A stretch of DNA of 64,000 bases from Spiroplasma citri (GCF_001886855.1 NZ_CP013197.1:992001-1056000); one strand, 5' to 3'. Counted from the first letter of the stretch, positions 28,375 through 39,933 are shown. Translations and numbers: made by a program. The notes: a model not told the origin generated them from the letters alone.

Positions 28375-28641
28375 ATGAATATAGCAGAATCAATTAAATT
28401 TGACAAACTAAAAGAAGAACTTGCTGAAAAAGATAAAGAAATTAAAAAACTAAAATCAAAACATTTATTTAAAGAAGATTTTTATTTACTTTGTGAAGAA
28501 GATAAATTTACATATGATTGAGAAAGTTTACAAACTGATGAAATAACAATTGAAATGCACTTAAAATATTGTGAAAGTAATAATCATAGATATTGCCTAA
28601 TTAAAGATATTAATAATTTACCTAGTAAGGAGGATGAATAA
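28375..28641 (+). CDS. Right-copy-only coiled-coil paralogue
   Basis: 88 residues. N-terminal coiled coil (K-L-K-E-E-L-A-E-K-D-K-E) and C-terminal E-D-E-style end L-P-S-K-E-D-E resemble the next gene, so this is a tandem paralogue. Not in the left arm. Confidence 0.5.
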
Positions 28642-28897
28642 TGAATATAACAGAAACAATTAAATTTAACAAACTTAAAGAAGAAAATGAAGCACTTAAA
28701 GAAGAACTTGATGAATTAAAACAACAAATATTAAAGAAGATTTTGATGCTCAATATTATTGTAGTTATCACGGACATTGAGACCAATGTATAGTTGAAGA
28801 TGAAGAAGAACCAACAGAAGAACAATTATCAAAGTATATTCTAATTTTAAAAGATAATTCTAAATATTACAAATTACCTAGTAAGGAGGAAAAATAA
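28641..28897 (+). pseudogene. Frameshifted coiled-coil gene
   Basis: Counterpart of 17164-17436 with another N-terminus and a 4-base deletion (TATA) after the K-Q-Q-I codons that shifts the frame. The metal-site C-terminus is still encoded out of frame. Confidence 0.6.
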
Positions 28898-29574
28898 TGG
28901 ATGTAATAAAAAGCGAAAATCAAATAAATCAAATTATTAAAACAAATAAAGATTTAGATGATTTTAAAAATAAAGATGAATTTATTATCTCAACATTAAA
29001 AAAATGTGTGGCAAATAATTTACTATTTTTAAAAAATATTGATAATGATTTAAAAAATTTGAATAATTTAATTAAAAATATTAACAATTTTCAAGTTAAT
29101 AACAAAAGTGATGCAGATTATGGTACTGAATTAAAAATATTATTAAAATCTACAATTAAAAAAATAATAACTCCAATTGTTAATAATCGATCAGAACTTA
29201 AAATAATTGATAGTTTGTATAGATACATTACTAAATCTTTTGAAAAATTAGAAACAGATGTTATTCAAATTGAAATATTGACTAAACAAATTAATTGAAT
29301 GAATGCGGCTGAAAATCAATTAAAAGAATTAAATAATAATAAAGAAAATAATTTAATTTCTGAAATTTTGAATAAAGAAGACATAAAAGTTAAAGGTTTA
29401 AAAACAAGATGAAATTTAAAAATAAATATTATTGATATTGAAAAAGTGCCAGAAAAATTTATTATTAAAACTATTGATGAAGAAGCGATTAAAAAAGCAA
29501 TTAAAGAAAATAATAATGAAATTCCAAACATTAATGGTTTAGAAATATTATATGAAAAGAAACATCATTTTTAA
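28897..29574 (+). CDS. DUF1351-family phage protein, right copy
   Basis: 225 residues, counterpart of 16487-17164, nearly unchanged (W-N-L-K for W-D-L-K). TAATG-coupled start. Confidence 0.7.
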
Positions 29575-29579
29575 AGATA

Positions 29580-30299
29580 ATGCAATTTATTAGTAATAAT
29601 ATTAAATTAAAATATAATGTAAATTTTGAAAAAGATAACCATTCTTATTTTATAGATAATATTATTTTCCCTAGCATTACCGCTATTATTAGTTATTTTA
29701 ATAATACTGAAATTCAATATGATAAATTAATGAAAAATAATGAACTTTTTAAAAAAGCAACAGAAAGAGGAAAAATTATTCATGAGTTTATTTCACGAAT
29801 TTTATATGATGCAATTTTCCAAACAGAAAATAGAAAAGATTATAAAACAATTATTAAAAATAGTAAAAAAATATCAACAATAAAAGAAAGTTTAAAAATA
29901 ATTGAGTTATTCTATAATTTTTTTAATAGAATAAAAAACGATTTTATTAAATCAATTATTATGTTTGAAACACCTTTATCCGACGGAAAAGTGTGTGGGG
30001 CTCCTGATTTAATTTATTATGAAAATAACAAAGCTATTGTTGTTGATTTTAAAACTTGAAAATACTTTAATGCTGAAAAAATTAATAAAGCAAAAATACA
30101 AATTACAGCATATAATTATTTACTTGAAAAAAATAATATTTTTACTAGTAATATTGGTGAAATTTGAATAATTAACGAAAATGGTGTTAATATAAATCGT
30201 TTCAATATTACCAATAAATTAAAGTTAGAATGACAAGAAATAATGCATACATTTTTAAAAAATAATTCTAATAAGGAGAAAAGAAACTATGAAAATTAA
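29580..30299 (+). CDS. PD-(D/E)XK exonuclease, right copy
   Basis: 239 residues, counterpart of 15762-16481; G-A-P-D-L and V-V-D-F-K-T keep the acidic and Lys catalytic residues. Confidence 0.8.
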
Positions 30300-30375
30300 A
30301 AAATATTGTCCCAAATTAAAATATTGAGATTATTGCTTTAAATGCAACAAAGAAAATAAAAAACCAAAACACTAG
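30289..30375 (+). CDS. Micro zinc-ribbon protein
   Basis: 28 residues, counterpart of 15686-15772 with W-D-Y-C for W-G-Y-C. Cys spacing kept. Confidence 0.45.
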
Positions 30376-30389
30376 AAAGGAATATTAAT

Positions 30390-30824
30390 ATGAATCAATT
30401 TATTGCCATTGGTAGAACAACAAAAGATATTGAAATTAAAAGAACACAAAATGGTAAAGAATATGCCATGTTTCAATTAGCAGTAACAAGACCACATTCA
30501 ACCCAAAAAGAAACTGATTTTATTCCTTGTCAAGTTTGAAATAAACAAGCAAGTGTATTACAGCAATATTGTCAAAAAGGTAGTCAAATTGCAATTACAG
30601 GTATTTTACAGTCTTTTAAAGACAAAGAAAATAAAACACAATGAGCGGTAAGAGTTTATAGTTGTCAATTTTTACAAACTAATAATAATTTAAAAAATAG
30701 TACACCTCCCATAACACCCACAAAAATAAATCAGACCCAATCAGCAACAAGAAATATTCGTTTAGAAGAAATAGAAGCAAATAAATCATTTGAAAATAAT
30801 GATGATGCGATTTTATGAGATTAA
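30390..30824 (+). CDS. ssb: Single-stranded DNA-binding protein, right copy
   Basis: 144 residues, counterpart of 15237-15671 with scattered conservative changes (Q-N-G-K for Q-S-G-K, W-A-V for W-T-V). Acidic tip kept. Confidence 0.9.
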
Positions 30825-30826
30825 AT

Positions 30827-31057
30827 ATGAAAACTAATAAATATATTTTATGTTATCGTTCTGAAAAAGGTAAACGACCATGTAAAACTTATTTTGGTGA
30901 ATATATAACTGGTATTGATGTTGAAGATGTCAATATTAATTCAACTTGGGAATGAGAATATTTTAAAAAAAATTATGGCGAAAATAACTTAGTTATTTGT
31001 AAAGATGATAAGTTAGATCTAATTTTAGAAAGAAAAAAATATAATGAAAAAATGTAA
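30827..31057 (+). CDS. Hypothetical phage protein
   Basis: 76 residues, counterpart of 15004-15234. Confidence 0.5.
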
Positions 31058-31175
31058 TAAATATCGTAATCATTTTTTAAAATGTAAAAATATAAAATTA
31101 TGCTTTTTTACAAAATTACATAAATATAATTGCTATTCGTGTTATTTGTGAAAAATAAAAAAGGAGAAAAAATAA
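31044..31175 (+). CDS. Small cysteine-rich protein
   Basis: 43 residues, counterpart of 14886-15017, with one extra Cys (F to C near residue 20). Confidence 0.45.
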
Positions 31176-31176
31176 A

Positions 31177-32031
31177 ATGAATAATAAAATTGAATTAATA
31201 TTAAATAATTCAAAAGTTAATAATTGAATTAATGAAAAATTAACAAATCAGAAAGAAATTAATTTATTTCGTAAAAATATCTTAACAATTTATAATAATA
31301 ATCCCAGTTTATTTGATAAAGAAAAAATAAATTTAATGAGTGTTTTATCTGCTTGTGTAAAAGCAATGTTATTAGATTTACCGTTAGATCCCAACTTAGG
31401 ATATGCCTATATTGTTCCATATAATGGAAAAGGACAGTTGCAAATTGGTTATAAGGGTTATATTCAGTTAGCAATCCGAACAGGAAAATATTTAACAATA
31501 AACGCAATAGAAGTAAAACAAGGTGAATTATTAAATTTTGATGAATTAGAACAAGAATACAATTTTAAATGAATAACCAACGAAAATGAACGAACAAAAA
31601 AAGAAACAATCGGATATGTTGCGTTTTTTAAACTACTAAATGATTATAAAAAAACTTTATATTGAAGTAAAGAAAAATGCGAAAATCATTTTAAAACATA
31701 TTCTAAGAATTATCAAACTTACGGAAAATTTACGGCTGGAAGTTATGAGGGAATGGCACTTAAAACAGTATTAACCCAGCTTTTAAGAAAATGAGGTATT
31801 ATGTCAGTTGAAGTGCAAGAAGCCTATCAACATGATCAAGCAATAATTATTAATAACAGCAAAGAGTTTAGTGATAATCCTAACATAAAAAATAAAGAAG
31901 ATAACAATGTTATTGAATTAAATAACAAAAAAGATGAATTAAATCTAAATTTAGAACAAGAATTTAGCAGTAATGAAATAAATGATGATGAAGAAATTGC
32001 TAAAACTGTTGATGAAATGTTTTCTGATTAA
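31177..32031 (+). CDS. recT: RecT-family annealing protein, right copy
   Basis: 284 residues, counterpart of 14030-14884. Core motifs unchanged; a few changes in the acidic tail. Confidence 0.9.
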
Positions 32032-32035
32032 GAAA

Positions 32036-32389
32036 ATGAAAAATAATTGAAAAGATTATGATAAAAATCGTCCAATTAGACATAAATTTTATCGCAATAA
32101 AAAATGAGTAAAAATAAGAAACGATTATTTTAATAGCAAAATGGGAATGTGTGAACGATGTTATCAAAAAGGATATATAGTTAATGGCGTTATTGTTCAC
32201 CACAAAGAATATATTACCGATCAAGATTTTATTAATTGAAACATTGATAAACTTTTTGCTTGAAAAAATTTAGAACTATTATGTATGAAATGCCACAATA
32301 AAGAACACAAAACCGAAAAAGGATACCGCGATAATGTCATAATTGACGAAGAAACTGGCAAAGTAAAAATAATTGATAAAGAAGAATAA
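32036..32389 (+). CDS. HNH endonuclease, right copy
   Basis: 117 residues, counterpart of 13672-14025. Zinc Cys pairs and V-H-H core kept. Confidence 0.8.
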
Positions 32390-32390
32390 A

Positions 32391-32516
32391 GACTTTGCTA
32401 AAGCAAGCAAAGTTGTTTCAGAAACACAACTTTATAAACAAGCTGGTAATAGCATTGTGATTGATGTATTAGAAAAGATTTTTATAAAAATGTTTAAAAC
32501 AGAAAAGAAAAATTAA
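32391..32516 (+). pseudogene. Remnant of cytosine-5 methyltransferase
   Basis: Same C-terminal remnant as 13545-13670, with Q-A-G-N-S-I-V-I-D-V-L. No upstream methyltransferase sequence remains. Confidence 0.6.
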
Positions 32517-32534
32517 CAAAGGAAGTGAAAAAAA

Positions 32535-32714
32535 ATGAATAGTTATAAAATAATAATAGGATATTATAATAAAATTTGTTCTGTTTGTAATAAAGAAATT
32601 CCAATTATTTTTACCCAAGCAGGATTATTAAAAATTAATGAAAATGAAAATCAATTACTTTATAATGGACATTTTAAATGTATAAAAAATAAGTATGATA
32701 AGATTAATTTATAA
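32535..32714 (+). CDS. Small zinc-binding protein
   Basis: 59 residues, same as 13348-13527. The two prophage copies stop matching about 20 bases after its stop codon, where cargo site A begins. Confidence 0.6.
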   Translation: MNSYKIIIGYYNKICSVCNKEIPIIFTQAGLLKINENENQLLYNGHFKCIKNKYDKINL

Positions 32715-32729
32715 ATATTAAAATAAGGA

Positions 32730-33082
32730 GAAAAATTATGGCCAATGAAAGAAAAACAAATTAAAATAATATGGTCTTTATATCCAAATATTAAAGATAA
32801 ATAAAGTGGTAAAACATATTATGAATATTTTTCTAGTGAAAATATTCAAAGTTCTAATCAACTAAAACAAGAGTTATTAGATAAAGAAAAAAAATATTAG
32901 AATTAAAACTTAAATTAGCAACTTAAATTAGCTGAAATAGAAAAAAATAGATAAATTTTATATATTTTTTAATGTAATTGTATTTAATGTAATTGTAATA
33001 ATGAATTATTTATTATAATGTATGGCATAAGTATGATATTATAAATTAGTAAATTTATTTTGTTAAAATAAGGAGTCAAATT
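32730..33082 (+). other. Degenerate stretch before the restriction gene
   Basis: About 350 bases with a ribosome site and short ATG frames (near 32738 and 32745) that hit stops within 20 codons, then AT-rich repeats such as TTTAATGTAATTGTA twice. It looks like the decayed remains of an earlier cargo gene; only the AAGGAG before ATG 33083 is clearly functional. Confidence 0.4.
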
Positions 33083-35464
33083 ATGGCAAATGAAAGAATT
33101 ACAGAAAATATAGTGCGCGATAAGTTACAAAGGTTAAATTATTATAGTAATAATGATATAGTTATTGATGAACAAATTTCGAGTAATGAAAAAATTAAAG
33201 ATTTGCTTAAGTTTTCTAGTAAACAAGGTATAGGTAATGGTAAGCCTGAATTTATAATTTGACATAAAACTAAAGAATTAGTAATCATTATAGAATGTAA
33301 GTCATTGTCTAAATTTCATATAAGTGAAAATTTAGATTCTCCAAAAGAATATGCTGTTGATGGCGCATTACATTATGCACGTAATTTAAAAGATAATTAT
33401 AATGTTATTGCTTTAGGAGTAAGCGGTCAATCCTTAGATGATATTAAAATTTCTGCATATTCTTGATTAAAGAATGATAAAAGGTATATTCCAAGAAAGT
33501 TTAATGATTTAGTAAGTTTTGATGAATATTTATCTATTTTTGAAATTTCAAAAAAACCAATTAGTGAAAATGAACTAATTAAATATTCCAGAGAATTACA
33601 CAATGCAATGAGAGACGAAGCAAAATTAAAAGAAACAGAAAAGCCTTTATTAGTATCTGCACTTTTATTAGCTTTAGATAATGATGGATTTAGAGCACAA
33701 TATAAATCTATTTTAGATGGTAATATTCTTGCTCGTACTATAATAATCTTTATTGAAGAAGCTTTAAAAAATTCAAATTTAGATAATACTAAAATATCAG
33801 TATTAAAAAGAGAATTTGAAGGAGTTGTTAATAAACAAGAACTATTGAATGGCAAAATTGTTTTAACAGATTCATCATATAATAATCTATTGTTTAAATT
33901 TTTAAGTGATTTAGAAGAAAAAGTATATCCATTTATGAAAGAAATTAGAAACATTGATTTGGTAGGTAAATTTTATTCTGAATTTGTTAGATATACTGGT
34001 GGAGATGGAAAAGGACTTGGTATAGTATTAACTCCAAAACATATAACTACACTATTTGCCAAATTGGCAGATGTTAATTATAAATCAACAGTTTTAGATA
34101 TTTGTGTTGGAACTGGTGGGTTTTTAATCGCTGCCTTAGAAAAAATGTTTAATGATAAATCAAAGGATTTATCTGTTGAAGAAATTAATAGTATATATTC
34201 AAAAAAATTAATAGGGTATGAATCACAAGACGATATTTTTGCGCTAGCTTGTTCTAATATGATAATTAGAGGGGATGGCAAAACAAATTTATTTTGTAAA
34301 AATTCTTTGTTAGAAAATTCAAAAGATATTAATAAAAAATTCAATACTAATGTGGGTTTAATAAATCCTCCCTATTCTCAAAAAAAAGAGGATGAAAAAG
34401 AATTAAAATTTGTGTTACATATGTTAGATTCTTTATCTAAAGGAGGCATTGGTGTAGCAATTGTGCCGGTTTCTACTATATTATCAACGAATAAAAAGGC
34501 TACTAATACATTGCTAAAACAAAAAATTTTAGAGAATCATAAATTAGAAGCTGTAATATCTATGCCAGAAGAATTATTTTATCCAACTGCCACAGTAACA
34601 TGCATATTAGTATTTAGAGCATGAGAAAAAAATGATAAAACTATTTTATATTCATTAAAAGATGATGGTTTTAAAAAAGTAAAATATATTGGTCGAATGG
34701 ACATGGGCAATTGAGAAAAAATTGAAAAAACATGCTTAGATGCAATAAAAAATAAGGATGTATCTAATAATTTCACAACTAAGTTGCTTGAATTAAAATA
34801 TTATGATGAGTGATTGCCAGAAGCTTATATTGATAGTAATTATACTAAATTATCTAAAAAACATTTTATAAGAACAATTAAAGAATATGCTACATTTTTA
34901 TTTAATTCAGAACAAATTAAAGTTGCTTCTGCAGATTCATTAATCAATGAGAAATATGAAATTAATTTTGATGATTGAAGATTTTTTAATTTAGGTGATG
35001 AAAATATTTTTTTAATTAATCGAGCAAAAGGAGTTAAAGTCAATGATTATGAAGAAGGAAATAAAATACCATTTGTTACAACTACATCTTCAAACAATGG
35101 TATTATTAAATATGTGGATGAACAAGAAATTAATGATTTAAATTGTAAGAATGTTATAACTATTGCTAATAATGGTTCTGTTGGAGAAAGTTTTTATCAA
35201 AATTCAGATTTTTTAGCAACTAGTGATGTTACAATTTTAAAAACTATTAAGTATAAAATGAATCCTTTTTTAGCTATGTTTTTATGTACTATGATAAAAT
35301 GAGAAAAATTTAGATTTAATTATGGGAGAAAATGAGGAATAGATAGAATGAAACAAAGTTATATTTTCTTACCAAGTATAAAAGTAGATGATCAATATGT
35401 ACCTGATTTTGAATATATGGAATTATTTATTAAGTCTTTAATTTATTCTAAACATATTATTTAA
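33083..35464 (+). CDS. Single-chain restriction-modification enzyme, type IIG/I-like
   Basis: 793 residues, intact. Residues 45-80 hold a PD-(D/E)XK nuclease: K-P-E-F-I-I-W then V-I-I-I-E-C-K-S. Residues about 290-510 are an HsdM-like methylase with F-Y-S-E-F, V-L-D-I-C-V-G-T-G-G-F-L (AdoMet) and I-N-P-P-Y (catalytic, N6-adenine). Residues from about 630 look like a single HsdS-type target recognition domain (W-R-F-F-N-L-G, F-V-T-T-T, T-I-A-N-N-G-S-V-G). So one chain cuts, methylates and recognises DNA. ATG 33083 has AAGGAG. It replaces the AAA ATPase of the left copy in cargo site A. Confidence 0.85.
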
Positions 35465-35726
35465 TTATATAAATAATAAAAAATATTGTTATACTTATAT
35501 TGTAAAACTTTATAGTGAATATTGTTTTTAATGCTAGACATCTGATAATTTTATGTGAAAGATTAAATAATCTTTTGTATTTGCTTGTTGGGTATCTTTT
35601 TTGTTTAAGAATTACAAGATATATTGAATTACTTATTTTATTTAATTTTTGTTGTTTTTTATTTTTCATATATAGAATATATTATTAAATATTTATTTTT
35701 TAAAATTAATATTTATATATTTTTAT
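35465..35726. other. Gene-free spacer before late promoter
   Basis: About 260 AT-rich bases after the restriction gene with no open frame I can support on either strand. Left-copy similarity resumes only at the promoter that follows. Confidence 0.5.
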
Positions 35727-35755
35727 TTGACAAATATTTTTAATGACGGTATCAT
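35727..35755 (+). promoter_or_regulatory. Late promoter for terS, right copy
   Basis: TTGACA-N17-TATCAT followed by CACGGTG, same as 11430-11458. Marks the downstream edge of cargo site A. Confidence 0.75.
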
Positions 35756-35810
35756 CACGGTGTAATTAGTTATATAAATATTAATTTTATTTTACTTATA
35801 TACCCCCTAT

Positions 35811-35832
35811 AAGTCCTTTAAAATAAGGACTT
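35811..35832 (+). terminator. Hairpin in terS leader, right copy
   Basis: Mirror of 11351-11372, stem and T-run unchanged, but preceded by C5/G5 rather than a seven-base run (35803-35807). Confidence 0.6.
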
Positions 35833-35943
35833 TTTGGGTTCCGATGTGGTGGGGTTCCGTGTACACTTTTTTTAATTTTGAAAAAAACCGCACTTTTATA
35901 CTAAAAATAATAAAAAACCCCGTAAATAAAGGAGTTTTTATAA

Positions 35944-36447
35944 ATGAATGAGTTAAAAAATAGCAAAAAACAAGCAAAAAATAGCCAAAATTTAACAAAA
36001 AATGCCCCTTTTTTGACAAAAAATGAAAGCATTTTAACAAAAGAAAACAATAACTTAAACCAACAAAAAAACCTTTTAAATTGAGAAAAAGATAAAGAAA
36101 AATTAATAAATAAATATAAACGATTTTTAAAAGAAAAAAATGTTATTTTAGATATTATTAAACTTGATTTTTTAGAAGAATTTTGTACCCTTAAATTAAC
36201 TTTAAATAACATTAATAATGAAATCCAAACCTTAATTAATGACGGTAAATTATTTTCTGAAACCGATAATAATCGTGGAAAACCAAAAGAAGTAAGACAC
36301 CCCGCTTTAATTTCTTATGGACAAGCATATAAAGATTATAAAGCTGGATATGAAATAATAGAACAATGAATAAAAATAGCTAATCAAAAAGATAATTCCG
36401 ATACTTTTAATTTTAATAATTTATATGATAATTCAGAGGAAAAATAA
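35944..36447 (+). CDS. terS: Terminase small subunit, right copy
   Basis: 167 residues, identical in layout to 10736-11239, with the R-H-P-A-L motif. Open although its partner terL is broken. Confidence 0.85.
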
Positions 36448-36449
36448 GA

Positions 36450-38155
36450 ATGCAAGCAAATAATGAAAAAACAAATTTAGAACTATATTATGAATGAATA
36501 AATAAAAACTCCAATAAAAATAAAGTTGGAATAAAAATTAAAAAAATTGTTTCCACATTAGTAAAAGAATTAAAATCAAATAAAGATTATTATTTTAATC
36601 ACAAAGAAGCAAATAAAACAATTAGCTTTATTGAAAAATCTTGCTTTCATACAACTGGAGAATATAATAAACAAAATTTTAAATTAGAATTATGGCAAAA
36701 AGCATTTTTAGAAGCATTATATGGTTTTTATGATAAAAAAACAAATTTAAGAAGATTTAAAGAAGCACTCTTAATTGTCGGAAGAGGAAATGAAAAAACC
36801 GCCCTTGCTTCTGCAATCGCTTTAAAAAGTTTAATTTTATAGATAATGAAGCAAATGCCGAACTTTATTCTATTGCAACCAAACGAGATCAAGCAAAAAG
36901 AGTTTATGAAGAAATGCGACGAATGATTTTTATTAATCCTAACTTAAATAAAATTTTAAAAGTTAAGCGAGATAAAATAGAGTTTATACATAATAATTCT
37001 TTTTTTCAACCACTATCATCAGAAACAAAAACATTAGATGGTTTAAACCCCTATTTTGTTGTTTTAGATGAAGTAGCAATGATGGAAAAGCGTGACATTT
37101 ATGATGTTATGCGAACAGCAACCGCAAAAAGAAAAGATTATTTAATGTTATTAATAACAACCAATGGATCTATTAGAGAAAATATTTTCGATGAAAGATA
37201 TTCTTATGCTGAGAAAGTTTTAGAAAACACAATAAAAGATAATAAATTTTTACCTTGAATTTATGAACTTGATGAAAGAAATGAATGAAAAAATTTTAAC
37301 AATCTTTATAAAGCTAATCCAAATTTGGGTATTTCTAAATATATTGATAATTTTAAAGCCGAATGACAAGAAGCATTAATTACACCAACTCAACAACCAA
37401 ATTTTTTAATTAAACATTGTAATTTAAAAAGCAATTTAGATAGTGCCCTTTTTAGTCGATTAGATTTAGAAACTAAAAATAATAAAATTATTAATACCGA
37501 TGAATACTTAATAAAAAATAGAATTTGTACTATTGGAATTGATTTATCAAAAACAAACGATCTAAGTGCAGTTGTATTTTTAATCCCAAATTTAGACACA
37601 AATGAATTTATATTATTATCACAATTTTTTATGCCAGAAGCAAGAATAATTGAAAAAACAACAGAAGATAAAATACCATATAAACTTTACCAAGAACAAG
37701 GAATATTAGCATTATGCAAAGGAGAAGAAATCAACATTAGTGAAATTGTTAATTATATTATAAATATAATGAAAAAATATAATTTAATTTGTTATGGTAT
37801 AGGATATGATACTTTTAACTCATATCTTTTAAAACAACATTTAGATAATGCAGGATTTTATCTTATAAATAATTTAATTAGATTTGGAGTAAGAACAATT
37901 AGCCCAATTATAAAAGCCCTTAAATTAGAATTTGATGACAATAAATTTGTTTTTAATCAAAACCCATTATTAAAATTACACTTTAATAATGTTGATGTTC
38001 TTATTGATGAAGAAAAAGAAAATATGATGCCAATTAAAAGATCAAAAAACAAAAGGATTGATGGATTTATTGCTCTTCTATTTGCTTATAAAATCTTTCG
38101 CGATAATAAAGACCGAATTTATATTGAATTATATAAAATATATTCTCAAAAATAA
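36450..38155 (+). pseudogene. terL: Terminase large subunit, broken copy
   Basis: Compared with 9030-10733, Walker A has changed from G-R-G-N-G-K-T to G-R-G-N-E-K-T, and two extra bases (TA) near 36840 create an in-frame TAG shortly after. The rest of the gene is still open and nearly identical. This copy cannot package DNA by itself. Confidence 0.9.
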
Positions 38156-38180
38156 AAAAGAGATTATTAAATCTCTTTTT
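38153..38180. terminator. Bidirectional terminator after terL, right copy
   Basis: Mirror of 9004-9031: A-run, AAGAGATT stem and T-run. Separates terL from the converging DUF3800 gene. Confidence 0.75.
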
Positions 38181-38237
38181 TAGGTGGGGAAACAAACAAT
38201 GCTCTTACCGATAGCGGACAAGTCCATACGGCCCACC
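38181..38237. ncRNA. Structured 57-nt element, right copy
   Basis: Same sequence as 8947-9003 in reverse, AGGTGGG/CCCACCT outer stem. Conservation up to the exact cargo boundary is the main reason to list it. Confidence 0.35.
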
Positions 38238-38258
38238 TATGATTATATTATATACTAT

Positions 38259-39001
38259 TTATCATTCATTTCAAGGGTGTTTAACTTCAAAAATATTTTC
38301 ATCATCATTTTCAATTAAAAAATAAGAAAAAAAATCATTATTATTTCTTTCAAAATTTCTTCAAACAGCATTTGCTCAAAAATCCGATCCTTGTAAAATG
38401 AAATTTTTTTTAGAATCAACTATTTGTAATTCATAATTAATTTTTTTAAATTTTAAATAAGGATGCATATTGTTAAAATAATTATTTCATTCATCAAAAG
38501 TAAAATTAAAATTATCAATATCTATAATAATTTTTACATTTGATTTATTTTTTATTTTTAGTTTTTTAATTATTTCAGAAACTAAACTTGATATTAAATA
38601 AGTTTTTTGTATTTCATACATTTTTTTTCTATCTTTTTTTATTAGTCTTTTAATTTTATCCTTATTTGAATCTTGAATATTTTCTAGCATATAATTATAA
38701 TTATATTCAATTTCTTTTAATTTATAATATTTTTTTTATTGGCAACTATATATGCTTTTGAGTAAGAAAAATTAATTATTATATCATAAAATGAATTTCT
38801 AGCTCCTCGATTTATTTTTTCACTAGCTTTTTTTTCGGCTATTTTACCAAATTTACTTTGTAAATTATTTTTTCATTTTGTTTCAAATTCAACAACTTTA
38901 TTAAAATCATTAAAAATTAATGCACCATATACAAAATAACTTTCCTTACTAGTTAAATAAATATTGCCACTATCATCTATAAAAATATAATAATTATTCA
39001 T
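38259..39001 (-). pseudogene. DUF3800 protein, frameshifted at an A8 run
   Basis: 247 codons if one base is added. The start I-D-D-S-G-N, F-V-Y-G-A-L-I-F matches the DUF3800 family, RNase H-like proteins common in phages and defence islands; I-D-I-D-N-F-N-F and L-Q-G-S-D-F-W-A-N-A-V-W further on also fit. An A8 tract (38730-38737, T on plus) leaves the frame one base short. ATG 39001 has AAAAGGA. Antisense to the phage genes, this is the right-copy cargo of site B. Could be phase-variable, decayed or a sequencing error. Confidence 0.75.
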
Positions 39002-39139
39002 ATATTTAAATCCTTTTAAAAATTTTTATTAATGTATTTTCTTTTTTAATTTATTATTATCCCTATATATTATAAATTTAATTAAAAAATATTTTTTTGT
39101 TAAAATTATTTAATTTTACACTAGTTGATTTTATCATTG

Positions 39140-39170
39140 TTATATTTTAAAGACAATATAAATTGTCTTT
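39140..39170. terminator. Hairpin upstream of right-copy tail promoter
   Basis: AAAGACAAT and ATTGTCTTT stem with short loop followed by T-run on the plus strand, lying between the DUF3800 gene start and the promoter. It separates the divergent transcripts. Confidence 0.55.
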
Positions 39171-39176
39171 TTTTAT

Positions 39177-39205
39177 TTGACAAATATTTTTAATGACGGT
39201 ATCAT
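39177..39205 (+). promoter_or_regulatory. Late promoter, right copy, now driving tail genes
   Basis: Same block as the portal promoter 7946-7974, including the CACGACGACAAT and the 50-base leader up to GTTAAGGCTGGTGAT. Here it is fused to tail genes because the portal-to-tape-measure block is missing. Confidence 0.75.
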
Positions 39206-39260
39206 CACGACGACAATAAATGATGGGGTTAATTATTATTGTTAAGGCTGGTGATTTTTT

Positions 39261-39308
39261 ATGTTAGATAATAATGAAAATAATAAGGTGGTTAAATTAT
39301 GGCAATAG
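39261..39308 (+). CDS. 15-codon leader frame at deletion junction
   Basis: ATG at the position of the portal start, but the codons that follow (L-D-N-N-E-N-N-K) are not portal. It carries AAGGTGG for the next gene. Probably the C-terminal scrap of an upstream tail gene fused to the portal start by deletion. Confidence 0.4.
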   Translation: MLDNNENNKVVKLWQ

Positions 39309-39933
39309 TTTTAAAAACATTTCCTAATTGTAATGTAGAAGCGTGTGATGATGGAATTATTCAAGATTTTTTTGTTAGTTTTTTTGTTAAAGATAAAAAT
39401 ATTATTTTTTTAAACGAAGAAAAAGAGTTAATAAAAGACACCTTGGAAATAAAGTTGTTTTTAATCATACATATATATTAATTTATGGGCGAATTATTGA
39501 AATTGAAGAAGATACAGAATATGAATTACAAGCAACCAATAGAAATTCAATTAAAAAAATTATTTTTAATATTAATTTAAGAACAAAAAAGAACGAAATT
39601 AAAATACTAACAAACGAATTATTAAATGAAAGTAATTTATCATGAGAAGATATTAAAAATGAAGAATGAAGCTATGATATTGAATTATTTACTTATCAAT
39701 TACAAAATAACACAATTTACAATATAAAAGAAAATCAAAAATATTGAGAAGACTTAAAACCACACACAAAACTAAACAACGATCTAAACAATAATTTTAA
39801 CAACTTTGAAGAAACAATGAATAAAAACATGATTGCTAATAACGCATTACATAGTGAATGAGATAAAACATCTAACAAATTAGAAAAAAATATTTATAAA
39901 AGAGAGGTAAAAAAATGGCATTTAGATTTATAA
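39299..39933 (+). pseudogene. Tail-associated protein, frameshifted
   Basis: About 210 codons. Opens M-A-I-V-L-K-T-F-P-N-C; one missing base near 39444 shifts the frame, and the second part (R-I-I-E-I-E-E-D-T-E-Y-E to W-H-L-D-L) runs to 39933, overlapping the next gene. Family not recognised; position between late promoter and a large tail protein suggests a baseplate part. Confidence 0.5.

Larger units (their letters stand above)
23125..38260. repeat. Right arm of giant inverted prophage repeat
   Basis: Reverse counterpart of 8926-22233. Arm-specific stretches are the site A cargo (about 32,730-35,725), two genes at 27633-28110 and one at 28375-28641. Several genes intact in the left arm are broken here (77-residue gene start, 26750 gene, 28641 gene, terL), so this arm is the more decayed one. 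Confidence 0.9.

Noticed and set aside
33427-33954. 175-codon minus-strand gene opposite the restriction enzyme
   Set aside because: It lies wholly inside a strongly supported coding gene and has no family-like motifs or ribosome site; a mirror frame.
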